A stretch of DNA of 64,000 nucleotides from Pseudomonas lalucatii (GTDB lineage Bacteria; Pseudomonadota; Gammaproteobacteria; Pseudomonadales; Pseudomonadaceae). The translations under genes were made by a program, and so were the position numbers. The notes below the pieces were generated by a model that saw only the letters and a program-made list of their open reading frames with translations, searched no databases and was not told where the DNA came from. Position 1 is the stretch's first letter. Each line of letters opens with the position of its first letter. The stretch covers positions 1 to 64,000 of the forward strand of contig NZ_JADPMV010000001.1 in assembly GCF_018398425.1 (NCBI RefSeq). Direction: 5' to 3'. Below, in pieces: positions 28,090-37,147 of this stretch.

Positions 28090-30462
28090 TTGGTAGAGTA
28101 CGTAGTTTCCCTCGATAAGCTCGGCGTCCACGATGTTGAGCATGTAGGGGGCAAGAACGCCTCCCTGGGCGAGATGATCAGCAACCTTGCCGGTGCCGGT
28201 GTATCGGTTCCCGGTGGTTTCGCCACTACCGCCCAGGCCTACCGGGACTTTCTCGAGCAGAGCGGGCTGAACGCACAGATCCATGCGGCCCTCGATGCCC
28301 TGGACGTCGACGACGTCAACGCCCTGGTCAAGACCGGCGCGCAGATCCGCCAGTGGGTGATGGATGCACCGTTCCCGGCGCGCCTGGACGCGGAGATCCG
28401 CGAGGCCTTCGCCGCCATGGCGAACGGCAACGACAACATGGCCGTGGCCGTGCGTTCCTCGGCCACCGCCGAAGACCTGCCGGACGCCTCCTTCGCCGGC
28501 CAGCAGGAAACCTTCCTCAATATCCGCGGCGTGGACAACGTGATCCGCGCGGCCAAGGAAGTGTTCGCCTCGCTGTTCAACGACCGCGCCATCGCCTACC
28601 GCGTGCACCAGGGCTTCGACCACAAGCTGGTCGCCCTGTCCGCCGGCGTGCAGCGCATGGTCCGTTCGGAAACCGGCACCGCCGGGGTGATGTTCACCCT
28701 CGACACCGAGTCGGGCTTCCGCGACGTGGTGTTCATCACCGGCGCCTACGGCCTGGGCGAGACCGTGGTGCAGGGGGCGGTGAACCCCGACGAGTTCTAT
28801 GTGCACAAGCAGACCCTGGAAGCCGGTCGTCCGGCCATCCTGCGCCGCAACCTGGGCAGCAAGGCGATCAAGATGATCTACGGCGACGAAGCCAAGGCCG
28901 GCAAGTCGGTCAAGGTGGTCGACGTCGACCGCGCCGACCGCGCCCGCTTCTGCCTGAGCGATGCCGAGGTCAGCGAGCTGGCCAAGCAGGCGCTGATCAT
29001 CGAGAAGCACTACGGCCGGCCGATGGACATCGAGTGGGCCAAGGACGGCGATGACGGCAAGCTGTACATCGTCCAGGCCCGCCCCGAGACTGTGAAGAGC
29101 CGCGCCAGCGCCACCGTGATGGAGCGCTACCTGCTCAAGGAAACCGGCACCGTATTGGTCGAGGGCCGCGCCATCGGCCAGAAGATCGGCGCCGGCAAGG
29201 TGCGGGTGATCAACGACATCGCCGAGATGGACAAGGTCCAGCCCGGCGACGTGCTGGTGTCCGACATGACCGACCCGGACTGGGAACCGATCATGAAGCG
29301 CGCCAGCGCCATCGTCACCAACCGCGGCGGCCGCACCTGCCACGCGGCGATCATCGCCCGCGAGCTGGGCATCCCGGCCGTGGTCGGTTGCGGCAACGCC
29401 ACCTCCGTACTCAAGGACGGCCAGGGCGTGACCGTCTCCTGCGCCGAGGGCGACACCGGCTTCATCTTCGAGGGCGAGCTGGGCTTCGACATCCGCAAGA
29501 ATTCGGTCGACGCCATGCCCGAGCTGCCGTTCAAGATCATGATGAACGTCGGCAACCCGGACCGTGCCTTCGACTTCGCCCAGCTGCCCAACGAGGGCGT
29601 GGGGCTGGCGCGTCTGGAATTCATCATCAACCGCATGATCGGCGTACACCCCAAGGCCCTGCTGAACTTCGCCGGCCTGCCGCCGGAGATCAAGGACAGC
29701 GTGGAGAAGCGCATCGCCGGTTATGACGACCCGGTGGGTTTCTACGTCGAGAAGCTGGTCGAGGGCATCAGCACCCTGGCCGCGGCCTTCTGGCCGAAGA
29801 AGGTCATCGTGCGCCTGTCGGACTTCAAGTCCAACGAGTACGCCAACCTGATCGGCGGCAAGCTCTACGAGCCGGAAGAAGAGAACCCGATGCTCGGCTT
29901 CCGCGGTGCCTCGCGCTACATCAGCGAGTCGTTCCGCGACTGCTTCGAGCTGGAGTGCCGCGCCCTGAAGAAGGTGCGCAACGAGATGGGGCTGACCAAC
30001 GTCGAGATCATGGTGCCCTTCGTGCGCACCCTCGGCGAGGCCAGCCAGGTGGTCGAGCTGCTGGCCGAGAATGGCCTGGCCCGCGGTCAGGATGGCCTGA
30101 AGGTCATCATGATGTGCGAGCTGCCGTCCAACGCCATTCTCGCCGAGGAGTTCCTCGAGTTCTTCGACGGCTTCTCCATCGGCTCCAACGACCTGACCCA
30201 GCTGACCCTGGGCCTGGACCGCGACTCGGGCATCGTCGCCCACCTGTTCGACGAGCGTAATCCGGCGGTGAAGAAGCTGCTCGGCAACGCCATTGCCGCC
30301 TGCAACAAGGCCGGCAAGTACATCGGCATCTGCGGCCAGGGCCCCTCGGACCACCCGGACCTGGCCCGCTGGCTGATGCAGCAGGGCATCGAGAGCGTCT
30401 CGCTGAACCCCGACTCGGTGCTGGATACCTGGTTCTTCCTGGCCGAAGGCCAGCAAGCCTGA
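28090..30462 (+). CDS. ppsA: Phosphoenolpyruvate synthase PpsA
   Basis: This enzyme makes PEP from pyruvate and ATP for gluconeogenesis. The start is a TTG codon at 28090: it gives 790 aa beginning (M)[15 protein letters not shown], the known N terminus of the family, and has a GGAGAG ribosome site seven bases upstream. Domain order is an N-terminal ATP-binding domain, the phosphohistidine domain with GGRTCHAAI (His418), and a C-terminal PEP-binding barrel ending in [12 protein letters not shown]. The upstream frame to 27868 overlaps ppsR and its promoter and is not credible. The unusual TTG probably limits translation. A strong terminator follows. Confidence 0.95.
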   Translation: MVEYVVSLDKLGVHDVEHVGGKNASLGEMISNLAGAGVSVPGGFATTAQAYRDFLEQSGLNAQIHAALDALDVDDVNALVKTGAQIRQWVMDAPFPARLDAEIREAFAAMANGNDNMAVAVRSSATAEDLPDASFAGQQETFLNIRGVDNVIRAAKEVFASLFNDRAIAYRVHQGFDHKLVALSAGVQRMVRSETGTAGVMFTLDTESGFRDVVFITGAYGLGETVVQGAVNPDEFYVHKQTLEAGRPAILRRNLGSKAIKMIYGDEAKAGKSVKVVDVDRADRARFCLSDAEVSELAKQALIIEKHYGRPMDIEWAKDGDDGKLYIVQARPETVKSRASATVMERYLLKETGTVLVEGRAIGQKIGAGKVRVINDIAEMDKVQPGDVLVSDMTDPDWEPIMKRASAIVTNRGGRTCHAAIIARELGIPAVVGCGNATSVLKDGQGVTVSCAEGDTGFIFEGELGFDIRKNSVDAMPELPFKIMMNVGNPDRAFDFAQLPNEGVGLARLEFIINRMIGVHPKALLNFAGLPPEIKDSVEKRIAGYDDPVGFYVEKLVEGISTLAAAFWPKKVIVRLSDFKSNEYANLIGGKLYEPEEENPMLGFRGASRYISESFRDCFELECRALKKVRNEMGLTNVEIMVPFVRTLGEASQVVELLAENGLARGQDGLKVIMMCELPSNAILAEEFLEFFDGFSIGSNDLTQLTLGLDRDSGIVAHLFDERNPAVKKLLGNAIAACNKAGKYIGICGQGPSDHPDLARWLMQQGIESVSLNPDSVLDTWFFLAEGQQA

Positions 30463-30486
30463 TCTGCCGCTAACCACCTTGAACGA

Positions 30487-30510
30487 GGGCGGGTTATCCC
30501 GCCCTTTTTT
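30487..30510 (+). terminator. ppsA intrinsic terminator
   Basis: GGGCGGG - TTAT - CCCGCCC followed directly by T6, a textbook rho-independent terminator. Confidence 0.93.
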
Positions 30511-30603
30511 GTGGCTCGCCATCCCCGGCAGTCACCCTTAGGGCCGTCGCCAGGCGACGTGGAAAATTGCTCCCGGCAATTTTTTTGCAGCAGAGCGAAG
30601 TAG

Positions 30604-31623
30604 ATGCAGAGCAGCAGTGAGCTTTTTCCCGTCGCCCTGATCGGCGCGGACATTCGGGGCGACCTGAGCGAGGATGTCTATCGCCTCAAGCCCGGCAACA
30701 GCCCGGACGCCAGCGTCGAGCTGGCACTGACCCGCCTGGGGCGGTTCGGCCGGGAGGGCGAGCGGGGCGTGCCGGTGGTGCTGCTGCCGGGCAGCTTCTC
30801 CAATCGACGGTTCTGGTACTCGCCCAAGGGCCTCGGCCTCGGCCCCTATCTGGCGCGTGCCGGCTTCGACGTGTGGATCGCCGAGATGCGCGGCCACGGC
30901 CTGTCGCCGCGCAACCGCGGCTATCGAGGCAACCGGGTCGGCGATTACGTGCGCTACGACCTGCCGGCGATCGCCGCCTTCATTCACGAGCAGAACCCGC
31001 AGGCGGCCCACTGGCTGGGCCACTCCCTGGGCGGCATCACCCTGGCCGGCGCCCTGGGCGGGGGCTACCTGGAGCAGGCCCGGGTGGCTTCGGTCGCGCT
31101 GTTCGGCAGTCAGGTCAGCCGCATCTACTGGCCGCTGAAGCTGCCGCCGGTGGAGTGGGGCGCACGCCTGCTGCTGGGGCGCTTCTCGGTGCTGTCCGGT
31201 GCGCGGCTCAGGCGCGGCCCGGAGGACGAGCCGATCGGCCTGGCCCTGGAAAGCCTGCGCTGGCATGGCCTGTTCGGCCGCTTCGGGGACGCCGAGCGGG
31301 ACTGGTGGGCGGGCCTGGGCGAGGTGCGGGTGCCGGTGCTGGCCGTGGCTGCGGCGGGGGACCGGCAGGACCCGGCATGGGCCTGCCACAAGCTGCTGGA
31401 GCAGTTCGGCGGCGCGTCGCGCGAGTTCCTCTGTCTGGGCAGTTCGCGGGGCTTCTCCAGCGACTTCGGTCATGTCGAGATGCTGGTCAGCAAGGCGGCG
31501 CAGGATGAGGTCTGGCCGCTGGTCGAGCATTGGTTGCGGCAGGGCTCGCTGCTCGCCGCAGGGGTGCAGGCCCAGGCCCTCGAGCCGCGGGCGGGAATAT
31601 CGTCGGAGCCCTCATCCGGTTAA
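30604..31623 (+). CDS. Alpha/beta hydrolase (EstX-like esterase/lipase family)
   Basis: A 339-aa alpha/beta hydrolase. The oxyanion-hole region is VVLLPGSFSNRRFW (58-71), with a second conserved RGHGLSPRN (96-104). The nucleophile elbow is GHSLG with Ser141. The acid is probably in the AVAAAGDRQDP loop and the histidine is His in DFGHVEML near the C terminus. No signal peptide or membrane segment is visible, so it is probably cytoplasmic. The position after ppsA and before rraA matches the P. aeruginosa gene often named estX. The substrate is unknown. Confidence 0.85.
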   Translation: MQSSSELFPVALIGADIRGDLSEDVYRLKPGNSPDASVELALTRLGRFGREGERGVPVVLLPGSFSNRRFWYSPKGLGLGPYLARAGFDVWIAEMRGHGLSPRNRGYRGNRVGDYVRYDLPAIAAFIHEQNPQAAHWLGHSLGGITLAGALGGGYLEQARVASVALFGSQVSRIYWPLKLPPVEWGARLLLGRFSVLSGARLRRGPEDEPIGLALESLRWHGLFGRFGDAERDWWAGLGEVRVPVLAVAAAGDRQDPAWACHKLLEQFGGASREFLCLGSSRGFSSDFGHVEMLVSKAAQDEVWPLVEHWLRQGSLLAAGVQAQALEPRAGISSEPSSG

Positions 31624-31882
31624 GATATGACGCCGTGCGTTTTCGTGGTCACTTTGTGCGGTTGGTTCGGGCGGCTGTTCGCTGCCCAGGCGCGTGCCTC
31701 GGGCCTGCGCGAGGGCCATCCCGGCCCGCCGCAGGCGGATCACTGCCGTGGTCCAGGGCGTGCTGACGGGCGCGCACGCACGCTGTCTGTGGCAAGCTGG
31801 TGCAACCATCCTGGCCGTTGAGGCCGACCGCCTCGGCAGCGCCCGGTGACGCCAACCGCCCATTTCTTCAAGGAGCTTAGCC
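31624..31882. other. 259-bp intergenic region before rraA
   Basis: No gene, repeat or structured RNA was recognised. An AAGGAG site 8 bases before the rraA ATG is the only clear signal. Confidence 0.5.
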
Positions 31883-32371
31883 ATGCACTACATCACCCCC
31901 GATCTGTGTGACGCCTACCCCGAGCTGGTGCAGGTGGTCGAACCCATGTTCAGCAACTTCGGCGGCCGCGACTCCTTCGGCGGGCAGATGGTCACGGTCA
32001 AGTGTTTCGAGGACAACTCGCGGGTCAAGGAGTTGGTCGAGCAGCCCGGCAAGGGCAAGGTGATGGTGGTCGATGGCGGCGCCTCGATGCGCCGCGCGCT
32101 GCTCGGCGACATGCTGGCGGAGAAGGCCGCGAAGAATGGCTGGGAGGGCATCGTGGTGTACGGCTGCGTGCGCGACGTCGACGTGCTGGCGCAGACCGAC
32201 CTGGGCATCCAGGCGCTGGCCAGCCATCCGATGAAGACCGACAAGCGCGGCATCGGCGACCTCGACGTGCCGGTGACCTTCGCTGGCGTGACCTTCCGCC
32301 CCGGCGAATACCTGTACGCCGACAACAACGGCATCATCGTCGCGCCCAGCGCCCTGAAGATGCCCGAGTGA
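31883..32371 (+). CDS. rraA: Regulator of ribonuclease activity A, RraA family
   Basis: A 162-aa trimeric RraA-type protein that in E. coli inhibits RNase E. The family also includes aldolases (HMG/CHA aldolase). Key blocks are [10 protein letters not shown] (4-13), [59 protein letters not shown] (about 64-102) and [14 protein letters not shown] near the end. The short length and the DSFGGQ region favour RraA over the aldolases. It precedes cmaX by 30 bp and may be co-transcribed with it. Confidence 0.92.
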   Translation: MHYITPDLCDAYPELVQVVEPMFSNFGGRDSFGGQMVTVKCFEDNSRVKELVEQPGKGKVMVVDGGASMRRALLGDMLAEKAAKNGWEGIVVYGCVRDVDVLAQTDLGIQALASHPMKTDKRGIGDLDVPVTFAGVTFRPGEYLYADNNGIIVAPSALKMPE

Positions 32372-32401
32372 GGCCTGCGAGCGGCTAGTCAGGAGTTCTA
32401 G

Positions 32402-33397
32402 ATGCCGATGGAAGACAACGCCCACTGGGGGCTGGTGCATGCCCTGGTGCTCGATGGCCGGGGCGGAGCGCGGGCGCTGGCCTACGAGGAGCTGGCCGGG
32501 CTCGAGCTGGGCGAGGGCGAGAGCCTGTGGCTGCACTGGGATCGCAGTCACCCGCAGACCCGCCAGTGGCTGCGCCTGAACAGCGGCCTCGGCGAGTTCG
32601 CCTGCGACCTGCTGCTGGAGGAGAACACCCGGCCGCGCCTGTTGTCGCTCCCCGGCGAGGAACTGCTGCTGTTCCTGCGCGGGATCAATCTCAACCCGGG
32701 GGCCGAGCCCGAGGACATGGTCTCGGTGCGCATCTTCGCCGAGGCCCGCCGGGTCATTTCCCTGCGCCTGCGACCGCTGCGCGCCAGCGAGGACCTGATC
32801 CGCGACCTGCAGGCGGGCAAGGGGCCGAAGACCTCCTCCGAACTGATCCTCAGCCTGGCGGACTACCTGACCGACAAGGTCGACGGCCTGGTCGGCGAGC
32901 TGGCCGAGCAGGTCGACGAGCAGGAGGAGCGGATCGATGCCGACGAGAGCACCCTGCCGGACCACGACCTGCTGCTGCAGGTGCGCCGCCGCGCCGCCGG
33001 CCTGCGCCGCTTCCTGGCCCCGCAGCGGGAGATCTACGCGCAGCTGAGCCGCAACCCGCGACCCTGGTTCCTGGCGGACGATTGCGACTACTGGAACGAA
33101 CTGAACAACCGCCTGACCCGCTACCTGGAGGAGCTGGAGCTCAGCCGCGAGCGGGTCAACCTGGTGCTGGACGCGGAGAAGCGGCGCATGGACGAGCGGA
33201 TGAACCGCATCATGTACCGCTTCAGCATCATCACCATGGTGTTCCTGCCCATGAGCTTCCTCACCGGGCTGCTGGGCATCAACGTCGGCGGCATGCCGGG
33301 GGCGGAGAGCTCCCTGGGCTTCGTCATCGCCTGCCTGCTCATGTCGGCCCTCGGCCTCGGCCAGTGGTGGTTGTTCCGCCGCTGGCGCTGGCTCTGA
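32402..33397 (+). CDS. cmaX: CmaX, CorA-like divalent-cation (Zn) transporter family protein
   Basis: A 331-aa protein of the CorA/ZntB superfamily. It has a large N-terminal cytoplasmic domain with long helices (residues 150-265) and two C-terminal transmembrane helices (about 274-294 and 306-324). The pore signature is GINVGGMPG (288-296) rather than the Mg-transporter GMN, which points to the ZntB/CmaX subgroup. It heads the cmaX-crfX-cmpX-sigX-oprF cluster, known in Pseudomonas for envelope homeostasis. Confidence 0.92.
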   Translation: MPMEDNAHWGLVHALVLDGRGGARALAYEELAGLELGEGESLWLHWDRSHPQTRQWLRLNSGLGEFACDLLLEENTRPRLLSLPGEELLLFLRGINLNPGAEPEDMVSVRIFAEARRVISLRLRPLRASEDLIRDLQAGKGPKTSSELILSLADYLTDKVDGLVGELAEQVDEQEERIDADESTLPDHDLLLQVRRRAAGLRRFLAPQREIYAQLSRNPRPWFLADDCDYWNELNNRLTRYLEELELSRERVNLVLDAEKRRMDERMNRIMYRFSIITMVFLPMSFLTGLLGINVGGMPGAESSLGFVIACLLMSALGLGQWWLFRRWRWL

Positions 33398-33451
33398 TGT
33401 GACCCGGCGGGCGCTGACCTCGTCTAGCCGAGACGTCCTGTGAGGTGCTTC

Positions 33452-33697
33452 ATGCACGATCCATTCGAAGAATCCCTGCGCGATCTGCTCAAGTCATCCG
33501 TCTCCGAGCACGACGACGATGCCTGTCTGCACCGCGTGCTGAAGACCGCCAACCGCCAGGTCGGCGCAGGCGACCTGTTCAGCCTGATGGGGCACTGGCT
33601 CGGTGCCCTGATGATCGCCCTGAATAGCGGTTCGGCGCATGTCGCGCCGGTCTCCCGCCGCCACTCTTCTACTCGTTCTACTGATAAGGCCGACTGA
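33452..33697 (+). CDS. crfX: CrfX, small conserved protein of the sigX cluster
   Basis: An 81-aa hydrophilic protein beginning MHDPFEESLRDLLKSS. It lacks a signal peptide but has a weakly hydrophobic central patch (LFSLMGHWLGALMIAL, about 48-63). The ATG at 33452 is preferred over the GTG at 33440. Position between cmaX and cmpX and the small size identify it as CrfX; its function is unknown. It is one base upstream of cmpX, so the two are co-translated. Confidence 0.85.
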   Translation: MHDPFEESLRDLLKSSVSEHDDDACLHRVLKTANRQVGAGDLFSLMGHWLGALMIALNSGSAHVAPVSRRHSSTRSTDKAD

Positions 33698-33698
33698 A

Positions 33699-34523
33699 AT
33701 GGAACTCGATCCCTGGACCCAAAGCCTGATTGCCGCGATGACCGCCCTGTGGACCAAGGTCGCCGGCTTCATCCCGAACCTGTTCGTGGCGTTGATCCTG
33801 GTGCTGCTCGGCTTCGTCGTGGCCAAGCTGCTCGACACCCTGCTGTCCAAGCTGCTCGGCAAGCTGGGCCTGGATCGGCTGATGGCCGGCACCGGCCTGA
33901 CCAAGCTGCTCGGGCGCGCCGGCATCCAGGTGCCGGTATCGACCCTGATCGGCAAGATCGTCTATTGGTTCGTGCTGCTGATCTTCCTGGTGTCGGCCGC
34001 CGAGTCCCTCGGCCTGGAACGGGTGTCGGCGACCCTCGACGTGCTGGCACTGTACCTGCCCAAGGTGTTCGGCGCGGCGCTGGTGCTGGTCGCCGGCGTG
34101 CTCCTGGCCAACCTGGTCAGCGGCCTGGTACGTGGCGCGGCCGAGGGCGTCGGCCTGGATTACGCCCACGGCCTGGGGCGCATCGCCCAGGGCCTGGTGA
34201 TCATCATCAGCATCTCCGTGGCCATCGGCCAGCTGGAGGTCAAGACCGAGCTGCTCAACAACGTCATCGCCATCGTATTGATCTCGGTCGGGCTGGCCGT
34301 GGCGCTGGCGCTGGGCCTGGGCAGCCGGGAGATCGCCGGGCAGATACTGGCCGGCATCTATGTGCGGGAGCTGTATCAGGTCGGGCAACAGGTGCAGATC
34401 GGCGAGGTCGAAGGGCAGATCGAGGAGATCGGCACGGTCAAGACTGTCCTGCTGACCGAGGCAGGCGAGTTGGTCTCGGTGGCCAACCGCACCCTGCTCG
34501 AGCAACGGGTGAGCAGCCGCTAA
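33699..34523 (+). CDS. cmpX: CmpX, small-conductance mechanosensitive-channel-like protein
   Basis: A 274-aa inner membrane protein with transmembrane helices near residues 22-42, 87-107, 116-140, 163-182 and 187-206. The C-terminal cytoplasmic beta region (YQVGQQVQIGEVEGQIEEIGTVKTVLLTEAGELVSVANRTLLEQ) is the MscS-like domain. The ATG at 33699 starts one base after the crfX stop. CmpX is known to affect SigX activity and membrane properties in Pseudomonas. It lies directly upstream of sigX. Confidence 0.9.
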   Translation: MELDPWTQSLIAAMTALWTKVAGFIPNLFVALILVLLGFVVAKLLDTLLSKLLGKLGLDRLMAGTGLTKLLGRAGIQVPVSTLIGKIVYWFVLLIFLVSAAESLGLERVSATLDVLALYLPKVFGAALVLVAGVLLANLVSGLVRGAAEGVGLDYAHGLGRIAQGLVIIISISVAIGQLEVKTELLNNVIAIVLISVGLAVALALGLGSREIAGQILAGIYVRELYQVGQQVQIGEVEGQIEEIGTVKTVLLTEAGELVSVANRTLLEQRVSSR

Positions 34524-34560
34524 CGCGCCAATCCCTGCTAATGTATGCCGCCGAACCTGT

Positions 34561-34578
34561 CGCCTGAGGCATCAGGCG
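34561..34578 (+). terminator. Hairpin between cmpX and sigX
   Basis: A perfect 7-bp stem with a GGCA loop, not followed by a T run. It is a possible partial terminator or processing site between cmpX and sigX. Confidence 0.4.
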
Positions 34579-34615
34579 CTGGCGGCTCTTGTCCCGACTG
34601 TCGGCCCGACCCGTT

Positions 34616-35206
34616 TTGAATAAAGCCCAATCGTTGTCCATGCGATACGACCCCCGCGAGCTCTCGGACGAGGAGCTGGTGGCGCGGGCGCATGGCGAGT
34701 TGTTTCACGTCACCCGTGCCTACGAAGAGCTGATGCGGCGTTACCAGCGCACCCTGTTCAACGTGTGTGCGCGCTACCTGGGCAATGATCGCGACGCGGA
34801 CGATGTCTGCCAGGAGGTTATGCTCAAGGTGCTCTATGGCCTGAAGAACTTCGAGGGCAAGTCCAAGTTCAAGACCTGGCTGTACAGCATCACCTACAAC
34901 GAGTGCATCACCCAGTACCGCAAGGAGCGGCGCAAGCGCCGCTTGATGGATGCCCTGAGCCTCGATCCTCTGGAGGAGGCGTCGGAAGACAAGACGCCGA
35001 AAGTCGAGGAGCGCGGCGGTCTGGATCGCTGGCTGGTGCATGTCAACCCGATCGACCGGGAAATCCTGGTGCTACGTTTTGTCGCGGAGCTGGAGTTCCA
35101 GGAGATCGCCGACATCATGCACATGGGCCTGAGCGCCACGAAAATGCGCTATAAACGCGCGCTGGACCGATTGCGTGAGAAGTTTGCCGGCGACACCGAA
35201 AGTTAG
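34616..35206 (+). CDS. sigX: ECF sigma factor SigX
   Basis: An extracytoplasmic-function sigma factor controlling oprF, fatty-acid and envelope genes in Pseudomonas. Region 2 (YEELMRRYQRTLFNVCARYLGNDRDADDVCQEVMLKVLYGL) and region 4 (DREILVLRFVAELEFQEIADIMHMGLSATKMRYKRALDRLREKF) are both complete. I prefer the TTG at 34616 because it gives 196 aa with the N terminus (M)NKAQSLSMRYDPREL, which matches the P. aeruginosa protein as I remember it. The ATG at 34640 would give 188 aa. Neither has a strong ribosome site. No anti-sigma gene lies alongside, as is usual for SigX. Confidence 0.9.
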   Translation: MNKAQSLSMRYDPRELSDEELVARAHGELFHVTRAYEELMRRYQRTLFNVCARYLGNDRDADDVCQEVMLKVLYGLKNFEGKSKFKTWLYSITYNECITQYRKERRKRRLMDALSLDPLEEASEDKTPKVEERGGLDRWLVHVNPIDREILVLRFVAELEFQEIADIMHMGLSATKMRYKRALDRLREKFAGDTES

Positions 35207-35311
35207 TTCGGGGCAGCTCTCTCTGGCGCAGCAATCGTTCTGCTAAACTCGCCGCCGTTTTGCGTGTCTACCTGCACGCAATTCAATCAATCACCATGTG
35301 GGGATTTACGG

Positions 35312-36295
35312 ATGAAACTGAAAAACACCTTGGGCGTAGTCATTGGCTCTCTCGTTGCCGCCTCTTGCATGAGCGCGCTGGCTCAGGGCCAAGGCGCAGT
35401 CGAGGTGGAAGCTTTCGGCAAGCGTTACATGACCGACAGCTCTCGCGACCTGTCCAACGGCAATCTGCTGGGTGGTTCTGTTGGCTACTACCTGACCGAT
35501 GACGTCGAACTGGCCCTGTCGTATGGCGAATATCACGATATTCGTTCGGAAAACGGAACCGGTAACAAGAACATCAAAGGCAACCTCGCTGGCCTGGATG
35601 CCATCTACCACTTCGGTGAGCAGGGCGTCGGCCTGCGCCCCTACGTGTCTGCTGGCTTCGCCCACCAGAACATCAGCAACGTGCCGGCGCGCACCGGTCG
35701 TGATCACTCGACCTTCGCCAACGTCGGCACCGGCGTGAAGTATTTCTTCAGCGAGAACCTCTTCGCCCGTGCCGGTGTGGATGGCATGTACAACATCGAC
35801 GCCAACGAGGCCGAGTGGGCCGCTGGCCTGGGTGTCGGCATGAACTTCGGCGGCAGCAGCAAGCCGGCCCCGGCGCCTGCGCCGGTCGCCGCGGTGCAGC
35901 CGGTTGCCGAGCCGGTTCAAGTCGAAGAAGAGCCGATGGAGATGGTCCGCGTCGAGCTGGACGTGAAGTTCGACTTCGACAAGGCCAACGTCAAGCAAGA
36001 GAGCTACGGCGACATCAAGAACCTGGCCGACTTCATGAACCAGTACCCGCAGACCACCACCACGGTCGAAGGCCACACCGACGCCAAAGGCAGCGACGCC
36101 TACAACCAGAAGCTGTCCGAGCGTCGTGCCAACGCCGTGCGTGAAGTGCTGGTCAACCAGTACGGCGTGCAAGGCGAGCGCGTCAACGCCGTCGGTTACG
36201 GTGAGAGCCGCCCGGTGGCCGACAACGCCAGCGATGCCGGTCGTGCGATCAACCGTCGTGTAGAAGCCGAAGTGGAAGCCCAGATCAAGCAGTGA
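35312..36295 (+). CDS. oprF: Major outer membrane porin OprF
   Basis: The general porin and peptidoglycan-anchoring protein of Pseudomonas, 327 aa. A signal peptide ends in SALA at residue 24. An N-terminal eight-stranded beta-barrel follows (about 25-180), then a Pro/Ala/Val-rich linker (SKPAPAPAPVAAVQPVAEPVQ) and a C-terminal OmpA-like domain with VEGHTDAKGSDAYNQKLSERRANAV. The linker has no cysteines, whereas P. aeruginosa OprF carries four in this region (family knowledge), so this is the Cys-less form. The 105-bp upstream region should hold SigX- and housekeeping-type promoters, which I did not resolve. Confidence 0.96.
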   Translation: MKLKNTLGVVIGSLVAASCMSALAQGQGAVEVEAFGKRYMTDSSRDLSNGNLLGGSVGYYLTDDVELALSYGEYHDIRSENGTGNKNIKGNLAGLDAIYHFGEQGVGLRPYVSAGFAHQNISNVPARTGRDHSTFANVGTGVKYFFSENLFARAGVDGMYNIDANEAEWAAGLGVGMNFGGSSKPAPAPAPVAAVQPVAEPVQVEEEPMEMVRVELDVKFDFDKANVKQESYGDIKNLADFMNQYPQTTTTVEGHTDAKGSDAYNQKLSERRANAVREVLVNQYGVQGERVNAVGYGESRPVADNASDAGRAINRRVEAEVEAQIKQ

Positions 36296-36314
36296 TCGCG
36301 GCGACGCTTCGAAG

Positions 36315-36345
36315 AAAACCCGGCCCCGGCCGGGTTTTTCTTTGC
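36315..36345 (+). terminator. oprF terminator
   Basis: An 11-bp perfect stem (AAAACCCGGCC with its complement, 36315-36325 and 36328-36338) followed by a T-rich run. Confidence 0.92.
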
Positions 36346-36349
36346 CCAG

Positions 36350-36372
36350 AAAAAGCCCGGCCGGAGCCGGGC
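36350..36372 (-). terminator. cobA operon terminator
   Basis: A 7-bp GCCCGGC/GCCGGGC stem at 36355-36372 whose complement-strand transcript runs into a U tract. It ends the leftward nirB-nirD-nasC-cobA operon. Confidence 0.8.
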
Positions 36373-36399
36373 AGGAACGACTTCGCAGGAGCGAAGCGG

Positions 36400-37137
36400 T
36401 TAGGCGCTTGCCGCCAGCTGCAGGGGTTGCGGCTCGGCGGCGACCTCGCCGATCACCAGGATGGCGGGGCTCTTCAGTTGGAAGGTCAGGGCATCGTGCT
36501 GCATCGCCGCCAGGCTGCTGCGGCAATCGCGTTGCTGGGGCAGCGAGGCGTTCTCGATCATGGCCACCGGCATGTCGGCGGGCATGCCGCCGGCCAGCAG
36601 GCCGTCGCGGATCTCCGTCAGCTTGGCCACGCCCATGTAGACCACCAGGGTGGTGCCGCCCTGGGCCAGCGCGGCCCAGTTCAGCGTGCTGTCGTCCTGG
36701 GTGTGGGCGGTGACCAGGGTCACGCCGCGGGCCACGCCGCGCAGGGTCAGGGGAATGCCGCACTGGGTGGCCCCGGCCAGGCCGGCGGTGATGCCGTTGA
36801 CCAGCTCCACCTCGATGCCGTGGGCGCCCAGCCAGTCGGCTTCCTCGCTGCCGCGGCCGAAGATGCAGGGATCGCCGCCCTTGAGGCGCACCACGCACTT
36901 GCCCTGGCGCGCGTAGCGCAGCATCAGCCGGTGGATGAAGGCCTGGGGCGTGGAGCGGCAGCCGCCGCGCTTGCCCACCGGCACCACCCGGGCCCTGGGG
37001 CAGTGCTCCAGCACGGCCGGGTTGACCAGGTCGTCGATCATCACGATCTCGGCCTGGCCCAAGGCCTTTACCGCCTTGAGGGTCAGCAGCTCCGGGTCGC
37101 CGGGACCCGCGCCTACCAGCCAGACTTTCGCGCTCAT
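36400..37137 (-). CDS. cobA: Uroporphyrinogen-III C-methyltransferase (SUMT) for sirohaem
   Basis: An SAM-dependent enzyme that makes precorrin-2, the precursor of sirohaem needed by NirB. About 245 aa. Motifs are WLVGAGPGDPELLTLKAVKAL at the N terminus, VRLKGGDPCIFGRGSEE near 81-97 and the VVYMG segment. I chose the ATG at 37137 because a GAGGTG ribosome site is six bases away; a GTG at 37146 or ATG at 37143 is also in frame. Being the last gene of the nitrite/nitrate reductase operon, it couples cofactor supply to enzyme production. Confidence 0.93.
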   Translation of the reverse strand: MSAKVWLVGAGPGDPELLTLKAVKALGQAEIVMIDDLVNPAVLEHCPRARVVPVGKRGGCRSTPQAFIHRLMLRYARQGKCVVRLKGGDPCIFGRGSEEADWLGAHGIEVELVNGITAGLAGATQCGIPLTLRGVARGVTLVTAHTQDDSTLNWAALAQGGTTLVVYMGVAKLTEIRDGLLAGGMPADMPVAMIENASLPQQRDCRSSLAAMQHDALTFQLKSPAILVIGEVAAEPQPLQLAASA

Positions 37138-37147
37138 CTTCATCACC

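Noticed and set aside
28072..30522. Long minus-strand frame (816 codons) opposite ppsA
   Set aside because: Antisense shadow of ppsA with low-complexity composition.
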